Positions 19,879 through 28,884 of a stretch of DNA of 64,000 nt are shown piece after piece. The DNA is taken from the NCBI RefSeq assembly GCF_001440415.1, contig NZ_LLYA01000155.1, positions 1 to 64,000 on the forward strand. Reading direction: 5' to 3'. Each line of letters begins with the position of its first letter. The stretch's first letter is position 1. The position numbers and the translations under genes were made by a program. Under the pieces are notes generated by a model. That model did not search any database and had not been told where the DNA came from. It saw nothing but the letters and a program-made list of their open reading frames with translations. This DNA is from Bradyrhizobium retamae (lineage in GTDB: Bacteria > Pseudomonadota > Alphaproteobacteria > Rhizobiales > Xanthobacteraceae).

Positions 19879-20307
19879 ATGGCGGCAGCGAAAATGAGCG
19901 TGGCTGAGCTGGAGAAGTTCCTCCGCGAGGAGTTTCCGCAAGCCTTCAGCGATGGCGATATCACGATCGAGAGCGCCGACGGCGAGACCTGCCTGCTGCG
20001 GCGGTGCTACGACGAGCGCATGCTGCGTCCAGGCGGCACAGTGTCGGGGCCGACCCTGATGGCGATGGCCGATTTCGCAATGTATGTGGTGCTGCTCTCG
20101 GCGATCGGCCCGGTGGGATTGGCGGTAACGACCAATCTCAACATCAATTTCCTGCGCAAGGGCCAGCCAGGACAGGACGTGCTGGCCGCCGCGCGCCTGC
20201 TGAAACTCGGCAAGCGGCTGGCGGTTGGCGAGGTCAACCTGCTGTCAGGCACGTCGCCCGATCCGATCGCCCATGTGACGGCGACCTATTCCATTCCAAA
20301 CACATAG
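19879..20307 (+). CDS. PaaI-family hotdog thioesterase
   Basis: 142 residues. Single hotdog domain: MLRPGGTVSGPTLMAMADFAMYVVLLSAIG holds the central helix, followed by LAVTTNLNINFLRKGQPGQDVLAAARLLKLGKRLAVGEVNL. This matches PaaI/4HBT acyl-CoA thioesterases. The gene is divergent from the enoyl-CoA hydratase, which hints at related CoA chemistry. The substrate is unknown. Confidence 0.85.
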   Translation: MAAAKMSVAELEKFLREEFPQAFSDGDITIESADGETCLLRRCYDERMLRPGGTVSGPTLMAMADFAMYVVLLSAIGPVGLAVTTNLNINFLRKGQPGQDVLAAARLLKLGKRLAVGEVNLLSGTSPDPIAHVTATYSIPNT

Positions 20308-20377
20308 GCTTTTGGAAGGTAGTATTGCACCATATTTTTAAGTAATTGTTTTCGTTAGCGTAATTTCCAAACGTTGA

Positions 20378-20408
20378 TGTTGACTGTCAACATTCGGTTC
20401 TCTAGAAA
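20378..20408 (+). promoter_or_regulatory. likely sigma-70 promoter of rplM-rpsI with a palindrome over the -35
   Basis: TTGACT (20380-20385) and TAGAAA (20403-20408) are spaced by 17 bases, 54 bp before the rplM ATG. The -35 lies inside a perfect palindrome TGTTGAC-T-GTCAACA (20378-20392). A further stem CGCCAG/CTGGCG (20411-20432) falls in the leader RNA. Promoter assignment is by match and position only. Confidence 0.55.
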
Positions 20409-20461
20409 CCCGCCAGTTCGGCGCATCTGGCGCCGGTTTCCATTTTCACGGATTTCCTCAC

Positions 20462-20926
20462 ATGAAAACCTATTCGGCAAAGCCCGCCGAGGTGACGAAG
20501 AAGTGGGTCTTGATCGACGCCAAAGGTCTGGTGGTCGGCCGTCTCGCCACCCTCGTCGCGATGCGCCTGCGCGGCAAGCACCTCCCGACCTACACGCCCC
20601 ACGTCGATTGCGGCGACAACGTCATCATCATCAACGCGGCGCATGTCGTGCTGACCGGTCGCAAGCGCGACAACAAGGTCTATTACAAGCACACCGGCTT
20701 CATCGGGGGCATCAAGGAGCGCACCGCGAAGTCGATCCTCGAAGGACGCTTCCCCGAGCGCGTGGTCGAGAAGGCCATTGAGCGCATGATCCCGCGCGGG
20801 CCGCTTGGACGCGTGCAGATGGGCAATCTGCGCGTCTACCCCGGCGCCGAACATCCGCATGAAGCCCAGCAGCCCGAGAAGGTTGATATCGCTTCGATGA
20901 ACCGCAAGAACATGAGGGCCGCATAA
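20462..20926 (+). CDS. rplM: 50S ribosomal protein L13
   Basis: 154 residues, full length for the family. Opening segment [18 protein letters not shown], then [27 protein letters not shown], the [12 protein letters not shown] stretch, and the end [30 protein letters not shown]. Part of the large ribosomal subunit. Paired with rpsI one base downstream, the near-universal order. Confidence 0.98.
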   Translation: MKTYSAKPAEVTKKWVLIDAKGLVVGRLATLVAMRLRGKHLPTYTPHVDCGDNVIIINAAHVVLTGRKRDNKVYYKHTGFIGGIKERTAKSILEGRFPERVVEKAIERMIPRGPLGRVQMGNLRVYPGAEHPHEAQQPEKVDIASMNRKNMRAA

Positions 20927-20927
20927 G

Positions 20928-21404
20928 ATGTCGGATACCATGCAGTCGCTCGACCAATTGGCGTCGTTGAAGACGGCCGCTCCGGAAGCGCCGAAATACG
21001 TCAAGAAGGTCGACAAATACGGCCGCGCCTACGCCACCGGCAAGCGCAAGGATGCGGTCGCCCGCGTCTGGATCAAGCCGGGCGCCGGCAAGATCACGGT
21101 CAACACCCGCGAAGTCGAGACTTACTTCGCCCGTCCGGTGCTGCGCATGCTGATCCAGCAGCCGCTGGTCGCGGCCGCGCGTGCCGGCCAGTACGACGTC
21201 ATCTGCACGGTCGCCGGGGGCGGTCTTTCGGGCCAGGCGGGTGCCGTGCGTCACGGCATTTCGAAGGCGCTGACCAACTTCGAGCCCGATCTGCGCGGCG
21301 TGCTGAAGAAGGGCGGCTTCCTGACCCGCGACTCGCGCACCGTGGAGCGCAAGAAGTACGGCCGGGCCAAAGCGCGCAAGTCGTTCCAGTTCTCGAAGCG
21401 CTAA
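20928..21404 (+). CDS. rpsI: 30S ribosomal protein S9
   Basis: 158 residues. The alphaproteobacterial form with an N-terminal extension before [18 protein letters not shown]. Conserved core [41 protein letters not shown], and the basic tail [24 protein letters not shown] that reaches the P-site tRNA. Cotranscribed with rplM; a strong terminator follows at 21450. Confidence 0.98.
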   Translation: MSDTMQSLDQLASLKTAAPEAPKYVKKVDKYGRAYATGKRKDAVARVWIKPGAGKITVNTREVETYFARPVLRMLIQQPLVAAARAGQYDVICTVAGGGLSGQAGAVRHGISKALTNFEPDLRGVLKKGGFLTRDSRTVERKKYGRAKARKSFQFSKR

Positions 21405-21449
21405 TTGCTTCGCTAAAATTTGCAGCGGATTGCTGCATCCACGGGACGA

Positions 21450-21477
21450 AAAAAGGGCGCCGATCGGCGCCCTTTTT
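21450..21477 (+). terminator. intrinsic terminator of rplM-rpsI
   Basis: Stem AAAAGGGCGCC and GGCGCCCTTTTT around a GATC loop, a perfect hairpin with A and T flanks, about 45 bp after the rpsI stop. Confidence 0.92.
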
Positions 21478-21639
21478 GCTTACTATTTAGTAATGCGTTA
21501 CCACGGATTTTCGTGAAAACTTGCTTACCTGCACAAACGAAATTGGAACACGGCCCTCCTAGTGTCCTGACGCGATGGCGCGAAATTGCATTTTCAGAGT
21601 GCGCCGAACAAGTTGCATCACACGCGTTCGGGTGAGCCC

Positions 21640-22857
21640 ATGTCGTTCGATACTTCCACGCTATATTTATTTGCTACGATGGTCGCAGGCATGCTCGGGG
21701 CCATGCTGATGCTGTTCGGCAGGCAGGAAAACATTCCAGCCTTGAAGTGGTGGGGGACGGCCTATCTGCTTGGCGCATCGTCGGTGGCAATCTGGACCAT
21801 CGGCGGCGCCACACTCGGCGAGCCGGTATTGCTCGCGCTGCATGCGCTTGGTTTCGTGGCCTGCGGCATGGTCTGGAACGCCGCGCGCGTATTCCATGGC
21901 CGCAAGCCCAACCTGCCGGGGCTTTCCCTCGGCGCGATCGCCTGGGTCGGCACAGTGCTGGCTTTGCCATCCTTGAATCCCGCCATGCGGCTGGTCGTCA
22001 GTGCGGCAATCGTCGCGATCTACGCGGGGCTGACTGCTTCCGAATTATGGAGCGAACGGCGCCGGACGATGCACAAGCGCTGGCCCGCGATCGCCGTGCC
22101 CGTAATGCATGGTTGCGTGCTGGCGCTGCCGATCCTGCTCGGCAGCCTGCTGCGTCCGCATGACGAGACATTTGCCAGTAGCATCTGGGTGACGGCATTC
22201 TCGATCGAACTGATCTTGTATGCGATCGGCACCGTGTTCGTGATCTTCATGCTGGTGTCCGACCGCGCCGTGACGGTGCACAAGACCGCGGCCTCGGTCG
22301 ATCCCTTGAGCGGAATGCTGAACCGCCGCGGCTTTTCGGAAGCCTGCAACCGCGTGATCGAACGCGAGGCCGCCGCGGGGCGGCCGGTGACGGTGATGAT
22401 TTTCGACATCGACCATTTCAAGAGCATAAACGACCGCTTCGGCCATCCCGCAGGCGACGAAATTCTAAAATTGTTCTCCACTGTCGTGGTCAGCAATTTG
22501 CGCATCAGCGATCTGTCGGGGCGCATCGGCGGCGAGGAGTTCGCGGCATTGTTGGCGTGTCCGCTGGAAGAGGGCGTGATCGTGGCCGAGCGCGTGCGCG
22601 AGGCGTTCGAGGCATCCAACATCGTCTGCGAGGAGGGGCCCGTCGACACCACCGTCAGCATCGGCGTCGCCGGCGGGCCGGCAGGGACGGAACTCGAAGT
22701 GTTGCTGGCGGCAGCAGATACCGCGCTCTATCAGGCCAAGCGCGGCGGTCGTAACCGGGTCGAGGCGGCGGAAGAGCTGCCGCTGTCGCTCGAGAAGTGG
22801 CGGCGCAAGACCGCGGGGCGCGCAGCTTCGCAACGCCAGGTGCCGGCGACGACTTGA
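21640..22857 (+). CDS. membrane-bound diguanylate cyclase (GGDEF)
   Basis: 405 residues from the ATG at 21640. The N-terminal 215 residues contain about six membrane helices with no recognisable sensor motif. The C-terminal GGDEF domain has the sequence VDPLSGMLNRRGF at its start, FDIDHFKSINDRFGHPAGDE, and an intact catalytic loop GGEEF (about residues 297-301). An inhibitory RxxD I-site lies upstream at R288-D291. It should make cyclic di-GMP and be feedback inhibited. No EAL domain and no partner gene in the neighbourhood. The signal it senses is unknown. Confidence 0.92.
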   Translation: MSFDTSTLYLFATMVAGMLGAMLMLFGRQENIPALKWWGTAYLLGASSVAIWTIGGATLGEPVLLALHALGFVACGMVWNAARVFHGRKPNLPGLSLGAIAWVGTVLALPSLNPAMRLVVSAAIVAIYAGLTASELWSERRRTMHKRWPAIAVPVMHGCVLALPILLGSLLRPHDETFASSIWVTAFSIELILYAIGTVFVIFMLVSDRAVTVHKTAASVDPLSGMLNRRGFSEACNRVIEREAAAGRPVTVMIFDIDHFKSINDRFGHPAGDEILKLFSTVVVSNLRISDLSGRIGGEEFAALLACPLEEGVIVAERVREAFEASNIVCEEGPVDTTVSIGVAGGPAGTELEVLLAAADTALYQAKRGGRNRVEAAEELPLSLEKWRRKTAGRAASQRQVPATT

Positions 22858-22973
22858 ACGTCCTGCGCAAACAACGCGGTATCTGGGGAGATTGATCCAA
22901 CAGTTTTGGATCGCTCACCATGGGGAGTCCCGCGGTAACTTCCCGTTTACCATTCCATCCATATCATCTGCGT

Positions 22974-23210
22974 ATGGATTCATCCCGCAGACGAAACCCG
23001 CAGGCTGCCCTGATGTCGCTCGAAGCGGCCGCAGCCTCCGCGCGCGGCGGGTTTGGCTGCATGTTCTCGACCTCGGAAGAATTCGAGATGGCGCTCATCA
23101 CCGAACGCCGTGCACAGGGGCGTTACGTTCAGCGCAGAATGCGCTGGCCTGCCATCCTGTTCATCGGCTTTGCGCTGATGATCGCCGGCACGGCGCTGCT
23201 GTTCGGCTAG
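22974..23210 (+). CDS. small single-pass membrane protein, unknown
   Basis: 78 residues from the ATG at 22974. A basic N-terminus (MDSSRRRNPQ), a Gly/Ala stretch, a charged middle (FEMALITERRAQGRYVQRRMRW) and one C-terminal membrane helix (PAILFIGFALMIAGTALLFG). No known family is recognised. Codon use fits its neighbours. It is convergent with the c-heme protein, with only ten bases between. Confidence 0.55.
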   Translation: MDSSRRRNPQAALMSLEAAAASARGGFGCMFSTSEEFEMALITERRAQGRYVQRRMRWPAILFIGFALMIAGTALLFG

Positions 23211-23220
23211 CCGCTACTCC

Positions 23221-25374
23221 TCACTTCGCCAATGGGTCGGGGCGTACCTGAATATGCACCGCCCGCGGCTTTGAGCCCTTGCCACCTTCCATCAACCAGG
23301 GGGTGCGGTCGCCGCTCGAACTCCAGAGACCACGGCCTTTCCAGCCTGCGTTCGGATCGTCAATGCGTCCGTCGAGGCCCTTGGCAAAAAAGCCGAGCGG
23401 ATAGGGGATGCGCAGCATCACCATCTGCCCGTCCTTGAAGGCGACGAAGCCGTCGTTGAGGTTGGCGGTGGAGATCGGGATGTTCTCGCCGAGCCCGGCC
23501 GTGTTGTGGTGATCGACCCAGGTGTAATAGCTCGCCTCGGCGCTGGAGTTCTCGAATCCTTCGAAGCCGGGGCCCGGATATTTGAAGTAGGCGAAGCCTT
23601 CCGGGCAGTGGTTGCCGGTCGCGCCCGGCCCGTTCAGCGGCGCCTTGCACTTGCTGCGATCAAAGCGGATCAGGCTGCCGTTCGAGCCCGAGCCCCAGAG
23701 CACGCCGTTCTTGTCAATATCGCCCCCGCGGACGCCGATGCCTTCCTTCGGAATAGCGTAAAATTCCGAGAGCTTGGTCTTGGGGTCAAACCGCATGAAG
23801 CCGGGCGGCCCGACGAACACGTTGACGGTGTACCAGACCGTGCCGTCGGTCGGATGCGGCATCACCGCGTAGGGGCCGGAGCCCGCGATCCGCATATCCT
23901 TGCCGGCCTCCGCCGGCTTGCCCGGGTCGGTATATTCGTCGACCTTGCCGTTGCCGTTGGTGTCGAGCACGAATGGTGCCCAGCCCTGCGCTTTGACGGC
24001 ATCGCCGGTCTCGTCCCATAGCTTGGTGTTCACCCAGCCGGCGACGGGACCGCTTCCCGAGAGCCAAAGCGTATCGTCGGCATCGTAGCCGAACTGCGGA
24101 TGATGGGTGCCGAAGCAGGTATCGACGAAGCTGTACTTCTGGGTCTTGGGATCGAATACCGAAACTTGCCGCCCCGAGCGTTCCAGCGGGAAGGCCTTGG
24201 CCGACGGATGGTCAGATCCTTTGCGGCAGTAAGCCGGATTTTCGATGCCGCGCACCGCTGCCGCGAGCCACAGGCGACCCTTCTTGTCGAACATGCTGTT
24301 GTGATTGTTGGCCCGCTGGCTCCAGATCTTCTCTTCACCCCAATAGGCCGACGGGCTGACCGGATTGAGCACGGCCGTGCCATGGAGCGGCGGGCCGAAC
24401 GACTCCGGCGCATTGGGATCGGCGACGGGCATTTTTGAGAACGTCACCTTGTGCGTTTTGGGATCGAGGATCGGCATGTCGTCGGAGGAATATTCGTTCG
24501 CGCCGAACAGCGGGCCGTAGGCATTGACGGTTGGATAACGCCGGTCCGAGGAGATCAAGTCGTGGACGAAGTGCTTTTCGGTCGCCCATTCCCACGACGA
24601 GATGACGACGTTGCGCTCGATGCCGGCCGGCCGCGATGGTTTTTCTTTCGGCAGTTCGCCCTTGGCCACCCGGTCGGTCCAATCGCCGAAATATTTGAAC
24701 GGCACGCCGCCCATCTGCCCGGCGAGTCGGTTCACCATCCATTCGCCTGTTTGACCTGCGGCGACGCGGCGCATCCAGGCTTCCTCGTGCGATTTGAATT
24801 CGCCGAACCCGCCCGGGATCGTGCGCGTGGATTCCTGGCCAAGCTGATGACAGCCGATGCAGTCGACATTGTTCATCCGCTGGCGCCATATGTCCTGCGT
24901 GATTTCCTTCGGGATCTCCGTGCTGCCGCCGAAATCCTTCGCCGGCGGAGTCTTCATCATCGTGTACCAATAGATCGCTGAGTAATAATGGGCCGCCGCC
25001 GCCTCGTTTGGCGCCGGAACCGCCGTGAGGTTGACCTGCTGGCCGGGCTTGGCCCGCATCTTGGGTGAATCCACGAGGCCATAGCCGCGAACCCAGATCG
25101 CGTAGTTGACGTTCGGCGGCAGGTCCGGGATCACGTAACGGCCCTGGTCGTCGGTGACGACGATCTTGGCGAATTTCGTCGGCAGTTCGGTGGTCTCAGC
25201 GATGACCCAGACGCCGGCCTCTGGCCCGTTCGGTCCGCGCACCACGCCGCTGATATCGTCATTGTCGATGGCGACTGCCGCTGGCTGCTGCGCATGCGAT
25301 GGCGCCGTCATCAAGCTCAATGCACTTGCCGCCGCAGCCAGGGTGAAGGAGAACAGGATCCGACCGAGATTCAT
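23221..25374 (-). CDS. periplasmic c-heme protein with carboxypeptidase-regulatory-like and beta-propeller regions
   Basis: 717 residues from the ATG at 25374, with a signal peptide ending ...TAPSHAQQ. Residues about 35-110 form a carboxypeptidase-regulatory-like beta-sandwich (ISGVVRGPNGPEAGVWVIAETTELP, GRYVIPDLPPNVNYAIWVRGYG). Next comes a helical region with one c-type heme motif CIGCH (C172, C175, H176) in NNVDCIGCHQLGQESTRTIPG. The remaining 400 or so residues have repeated W-, G- and D-rich strands (RLWLAAAVRG, TLWLSGSGPVAGW, TVWYTVNVF, VLWGSGSNGSLIRFD) like a virginiamycin-B-lyase or NHL-type propeller. Function unknown; a periplasmic oxidoreductase is plausible. No electron-transfer partner is adjacent. 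Confidence 0.75.
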   Translation of the reverse strand: MNLGRILFSFTLAAAASALSLMTAPSHAQQPAAVAIDNDDISGVVRGPNGPEAGVWVIAETTELPTKFAKIVVTDDQGRYVIPDLPPNVNYAIWVRGYGLVDSPKMRAKPGQQVNLTAVPAPNEAAAAHYYSAIYWYTMMKTPPAKDFGGSTEIPKEITQDIWRQRMNNVDCIGCHQLGQESTRTIPGGFGEFKSHEEAWMRRVAAGQTGEWMVNRLAGQMGGVPFKYFGDWTDRVAKGELPKEKPSRPAGIERNVVISSWEWATEKHFVHDLISSDRRYPTVNAYGPLFGANEYSSDDMPILDPKTHKVTFSKMPVADPNAPESFGPPLHGTAVLNPVSPSAYWGEEKIWSQRANNHNSMFDKKGRLWLAAAVRGIENPAYCRKGSDHPSAKAFPLERSGRQVSVFDPKTQKYSFVDTCFGTHHPQFGYDADDTLWLSGSGPVAGWVNTKLWDETGDAVKAQGWAPFVLDTNGNGKVDEYTDPGKPAEAGKDMRIAGSGPYAVMPHPTDGTVWYTVNVFVGPPGFMRFDPKTKLSEFYAIPKEGIGVRGGDIDKNGVLWGSGSNGSLIRFDRSKCKAPLNGPGATGNHCPEGFAYFKYPGPGFEGFENSSAEASYYTWVDHHNTAGLGENIPISTANLNDGFVAFKDGQMVMLRIPYPLGFFAKGLDGRIDDPNAGWKGRGLWSSSGDRTPWLMEGGKGSKPRAVHIQVRPDPLAK

Positions 25375-25589
25375 TGTTTCTCTCCCCGCGACCATGAGCT
25401 TGTTGTCGCTCGTTGTTGGCGCAAGCCTACACCAGACCGGGGTTGCGGCGGGAGCATGTCCCGCGCGCGGTTTCCTCACGCTTGCGGCATCAACGACTAC
25501 CGTGCATCGCAACAACGTCCATGCATCCGCCTTTTGCTTTTGAGGCGTCTGGGTTAGACACGCTAATTCTCACGAGAGGGCGTAACTCA

Positions 25590-25892
25590 ATGATCACCGA
25601 AATCGCACAAATCGACGTCAAGCCGGGCACCGAGAAGGATTTTGAAGCGGCCGTCGCCAAGGCGCGTCCGCTGTTCCTGCGCGCCAAGGGCGGCAAGGGG
25701 TTTGAATTGCACAAATCGATCGAGAAGCCGCAGCGATATCGGCTGGTGGCGAAGTGGGAGACGCTGGAAAATCACACCGTGGACTTTCGCGGCTCGGAAG
25801 ATTTCACCGCCTGGCGCGCGCTGGTCGGGCCGTACTTTGCTTCGCCGCCCGAGGTCGAGCATACCGAGACGGTGCTGACCACGGCGGACTGA
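25590..25892 (+). CDS. antibiotic biosynthesis monooxygenase (ABM) domain protein
   Basis: 100 residues from the ATG at 25590. A single dimeric alpha/beta-barrel ABM domain: ITEIAQIDVKPGTEKDFEAAVAKARPLFLRAKG, then YRLVAKWETLENHTVDFRGSEDF and FASPPEVEHTETVL. Such proteins include quinol monooxygenases and many of unknown activity. It is convergent with the AI-2E-type permease, six bases apart. Confidence 0.83.
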   Translation: MITEIAQIDVKPGTEKDFEAAVAKARPLFLRAKGGKGFELHKSIEKPQRYRLVAKWETLENHTVDFRGSEDFTAWRALVGPYFASPPEVEHTETVLTTAD

Positions 25893-25898
25893 CACCGT

Positions 25899-27032
25899 TC
25901 AGGCCGCCGTCGTGATGGCGGCCGGCGGCGCCGCTTCCGCCTTGAAATGATCGATCATCACCTTCGCGATCGCCATCAGCGGCAGCGCAAGCGCCAAGCC
26001 CCAAATGCCGAAGACGACGCCGAGCAGGATCTGGAACGCAAACAGCGTCGCAGGCGGAATATCCAGCGCCTGCCGCTGAATGATCGGCGTCAGCACGTAG
26101 CTTTCCAGCGCGTGCACGCCGAGGAACAGGATGAAGGCGGAGAGGCCCGCGACCCATCCCGACGCGAGACTCGCCAGCACTACGATCAGCCCGCCGAGAA
26201 TGGCGCCGACGGTCGGGATGAAGGCGAGCAGGCCTGCCTGGATGCCCAGGATGAACGAGCTCTGGATGCCGATGATCGACAGCCCGATCCAGGTTACCAG
26301 GAACACCGCAACCATGGTGATGATCTGCGCGATCAGCCAGCGCTCCAGCGTCTCGCCGATCCGGTCGACGATCGCAACCGCGCGCACGCGATGCCTCACG
26401 GGCGCCATGAACAGCAGGCCATTGCGGTAGACGCTCGGCTGGGTCGCGAAGGCAATCCCCAAAAACAGCACGATGAAGAAGTTTCCGACGGCGCTGGCGG
26501 TGCCCAGAATCAGTTTCAGGCTCTGGCTGAAGATGGCGCCGCCGCTGGCCGCAATCGTGCCGGCGCTGGGAAGCGTGTGCGGCGTCGGCGTCGCGGCGGG
26601 CGCCGGCGTGCCATCATCCGACGTCGACGACAGGGTGCCGAAATCGAAAAAGCTGGTGTCGATGCCGTTCCGCTCCAGGAAGCCTTTGACGTTGACGAGC
26701 TGCGATTTGAGCGTGTTGCTCAACGCCGTCGTCTGCTGGGCGATCGTAGTGCCGCCGAGGAAGACGATGCCCGACAGCATGCCCGCGACCACCAGGCAGA
26801 CCACCGTCAGGCGCAGCGCATGCGGCAGCCGCACCACGCGTCCAAGCAGGTTGGCCATGGCGTTGAGCGCGACACCGAGCAGCATGCCGGTAAATATCAG
26901 GAACAGCGTCGCGGCGAAGTGCCAGGTGAACACGAGCAGCGCGGCGAACAGCACCACGCCGATGCCGCCGACCGATATCGCCCACGCCAGATCGTTGCGG
27001 GCCTGAAGGCGATTGTCAGCCGGACCTGTCAC
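25899..27032 (-). CDS. AI-2E family transporter (PerM-like)
   Basis: 377 residues from a GTG at 27032 with a GAAGGA ribosome-binding site six bases upstream. Eight membrane helices in the usual 3+5 pattern; the large loop between them carries an Ala/Pro/Thr-rich insert (DDGTPAPAATPTPHTLP). The C-terminal part has the conserved AFIPTVGAILGGLIVVLASL and VLTPIIQRQALDIPPATLF segments. The family exports varied small molecules or ions; few members transport autoinducer-2. Substrate unknown. Confidence 0.85.
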   Translation of the reverse strand: MTGPADNRLQARNDLAWAISVGGIGVVLFAALLVFTWHFAATLFLIFTGMLLGVALNAMANLLGRVVRLPHALRLTVVCLVVAGMLSGIVFLGGTTIAQQTTALSNTLKSQLVNVKGFLERNGIDTSFFDFGTLSSTSDDGTPAPAATPTPHTLPSAGTIAASGGAIFSQSLKLILGTASAVGNFFIVLFLGIAFATQPSVYRNGLLFMAPVRHRVRAVAIVDRIGETLERWLIAQIITMVAVFLVTWIGLSIIGIQSSFILGIQAGLLAFIPTVGAILGGLIVVLASLASGWVAGLSAFILFLGVHALESYVLTPIIQRQALDIPPATLFAFQILLGVVFGIWGLALALPLMAIAKVMIDHFKAEAAPPAAITTAA

Positions 27033-27178
27033 GTTGATTCCTTCTCGCAGAATGTCGTCTGCAGTCTTTCGCCAAAAACGCCGTCGGGATCAAGCGGGAG
27101 CGCACGCGCCGGTTTGACGCTGCCACGTCCGGTATGCCAAGCGATAGACGAATCCGATATGGTGCCGGCGAGGATGAG

Positions 27179-27874
27179 ATGAATTTCAAATGGTTCGGCC
27201 CGATTGCGCTGTTGGCGGCGCTGGTGGTCGGCGACCAAATCAGAATCAACCGTCCCGCCCACAAGTATAGTCTGTCCGTCGATGTCGAGACGCCGCAGGG
27301 GCGCAGATCGGCATCCGGCGTGGTGGCCGTTCATCCCGATCGCAGCTACACCCGCCGCGGTCAGACCCGGACAGTCGGCGACGCCATTTTCGTCGATCTC
27401 GGGCAAGGCAAGAACCTTGTCGCGCTGCTTGCGCATGTTGACAACAATCTCGTCCTCGACGACGTGAACTACGTGGCTCTGCGCGCCTACACGGCGGCGG
27501 CCGGCAAGCGGGTCTCTTTTAACGAGATGAGCCGGTTGACCGGCGTCGTGCCGGTAAAGGACGCGCTGATCCCGGTGCTCGTGACCTTTGCCGATCCAGC
27601 CAACCCCGGCACCGCGCGGCGGGTAGCACCCGACGATGCCGAGGCGGTGCTCGGCAGTGGCTATCGCCTTCAGGGAATATCGGCTGAAGTGGTGCCGAAC
27701 GGATATTGGCCGGTCGATTTCGGCGGCGCGCTGGGCCAGCCGGTCACGCGTGGAATTCAGGCGAAATTGCCATGGCTGGGTGATGCCGGCAATTCGGCTG
27801 CCGCGGCGCTCCGGGCGGCCGGTTTGCCCGGGGCCGACGGCATCGACGCCCGCGAGGCTTTCACGCGAAAATAG
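27179..27874 (+). CDS. exported or membrane-anchored hypothetical protein
   Basis: 231 residues from the ATG at 27179 with GAGG seven bases upstream. A hydrophobic N-terminus (FGPIALLAALVVG) is followed by a mostly beta-predicted region: YSLSVDVETPQGRRSASGVVAV, GDAIFVDLGQGKNLVALLAHV, LIPVLVTFADPANPGTARRV, and a C-terminal YWPVDFGGALGQPVTRGIQAKLPWL. No family is recognised. Divergent from the AI-2E-type permease. Confidence 0.7.
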   Translation: MNFKWFGPIALLAALVVGDQIRINRPAHKYSLSVDVETPQGRRSASGVVAVHPDRSYTRRGQTRTVGDAIFVDLGQGKNLVALLAHVDNNLVLDDVNYVALRAYTAAAGKRVSFNEMSRLTGVVPVKDALIPVLVTFADPANPGTARRVAPDDAEAVLGSGYRLQGISAEVVPNGYWPVDFGGALGQPVTRGIQAKLPWLGDAGNSAAAALRAAGLPGADGIDAREAFTRK

Positions 27875-27997
27875 CAGGGCAGGCCCGCAGGCCGCTGCCG
27901 GATATTGATCCGCCGCCGGCTCGCGGGCATTATCGTCTGCAATGGCGGCCCAATCTAGAAGGTCCTTGCGCAGGACGATGACAGCGGAAAATTGGCG

Positions 27998-28768
27998 ATG
28001 AGACGGCCCGTGGTCGGTGTGATCGGGAACGCCTATCGCGTCGAAAATCGTTTTCAGACCCAGATGGTCGGAGAGCGCAATTTGCGCGCGGTCACCGACG
28101 TGGCGGGGGCACTGCCGCTGATGTTTGCCGGGTCGCCCGAGATTACCGACATCGGTGCGCTGCTCGACGTCGTCGATGGCATCGTGCTGACTGGCGCGCG
28201 GGCCAATGTCCATCCGACCCGCTTCAAGACCGAGCCGCATGAGAGGCACGAGCCCTACGACATCCACCGCGACGACGTCGCGCTGGCGCTGACAGAGGCC
28301 TGCGTTGCCCGCGGCGTGCCGATCTTCGGCATCTGTCGCGGCCTGCAGGAGATGAACGTCGCCTTCGGCGGATCGCTGCATCCGGAAATCCGCGAGATCC
28401 CCGGCCGCATGAACCACCGCATGCCGCGGCTGGAGAACGGCGAGATTCATCCCGATCCCACGGTCGTGTTCGCCGACCGCCACGACGTCCACCTCACGCC
28501 CGGCGGCACCTTTGCAAGCCTGCTCGGCTGCGAAACCATCCGGGTGAATTCGCTGCACGGGCAGGGCATCCTTGAACCGGGGAGGCGCGTCGTCATCGAA
28601 GGCATTGCCGAGGACGGCACCATCGAAGCGATCCGGATCGCGGACGCCCCGAGCTTTGCGCTCGGCGTGCAGTGGCATGCCGAGTATGACCCGCAGCGCA
28701 ACCCGATCAATCGCAAGCTGTTCGAGGCGTTCGGGGCGGCGCTCAAGGCGCACGAGCGGGCGAGCTGA
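27998..28768 (+). CDS. gamma-glutamyl-gamma-aminobutyrate hydrolase family protein (peptidase C26)
   Basis: 256 residues. Class I glutamine-amidotransferase fold with the nucleophile Cys in IFGICRGLQEMNVAFGGSL and the catalytic His-Glu in LGVQWHAEYDPQ. DGIVLTGARANVHP replaces the usual GGxDVxP loop of PuuD relatives. The His of RVNSLHGQGI is also typical. The family hydrolyses gamma-glutamyl amides such as gamma-glutamyl-GABA. No putrescine-pathway partners lie nearby, so the substrate is not certain. A TTG at 27992 would add two residues. Confidence 0.88.
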   Translation: MRRPVVGVIGNAYRVENRFQTQMVGERNLRAVTDVAGALPLMFAGSPEITDIGALLDVVDGIVLTGARANVHPTRFKTEPHERHEPYDIHRDDVALALTEACVARGVPIFGICRGLQEMNVAFGGSLHPEIREIPGRMNHRMPRLENGEIHPDPTVVFADRHDVHLTPGGTFASLLGCETIRVNSLHGQGILEPGRRVVIEGIAEDGTIEAIRIADAPSFALGVQWHAEYDPQRNPINRKLFEAFGAALKAHERAS

Positions 28769-28884
28769 CCGGACAGACGCACGTCCGGAGCGACCTCATC
28801 CGTAATCCTACGGGGCCGAAAAGATGGGATCGGCTCCGGGAAGTCGGCTAAGTCACCCATCATCTCGACACTGGTAAAGCCGCC

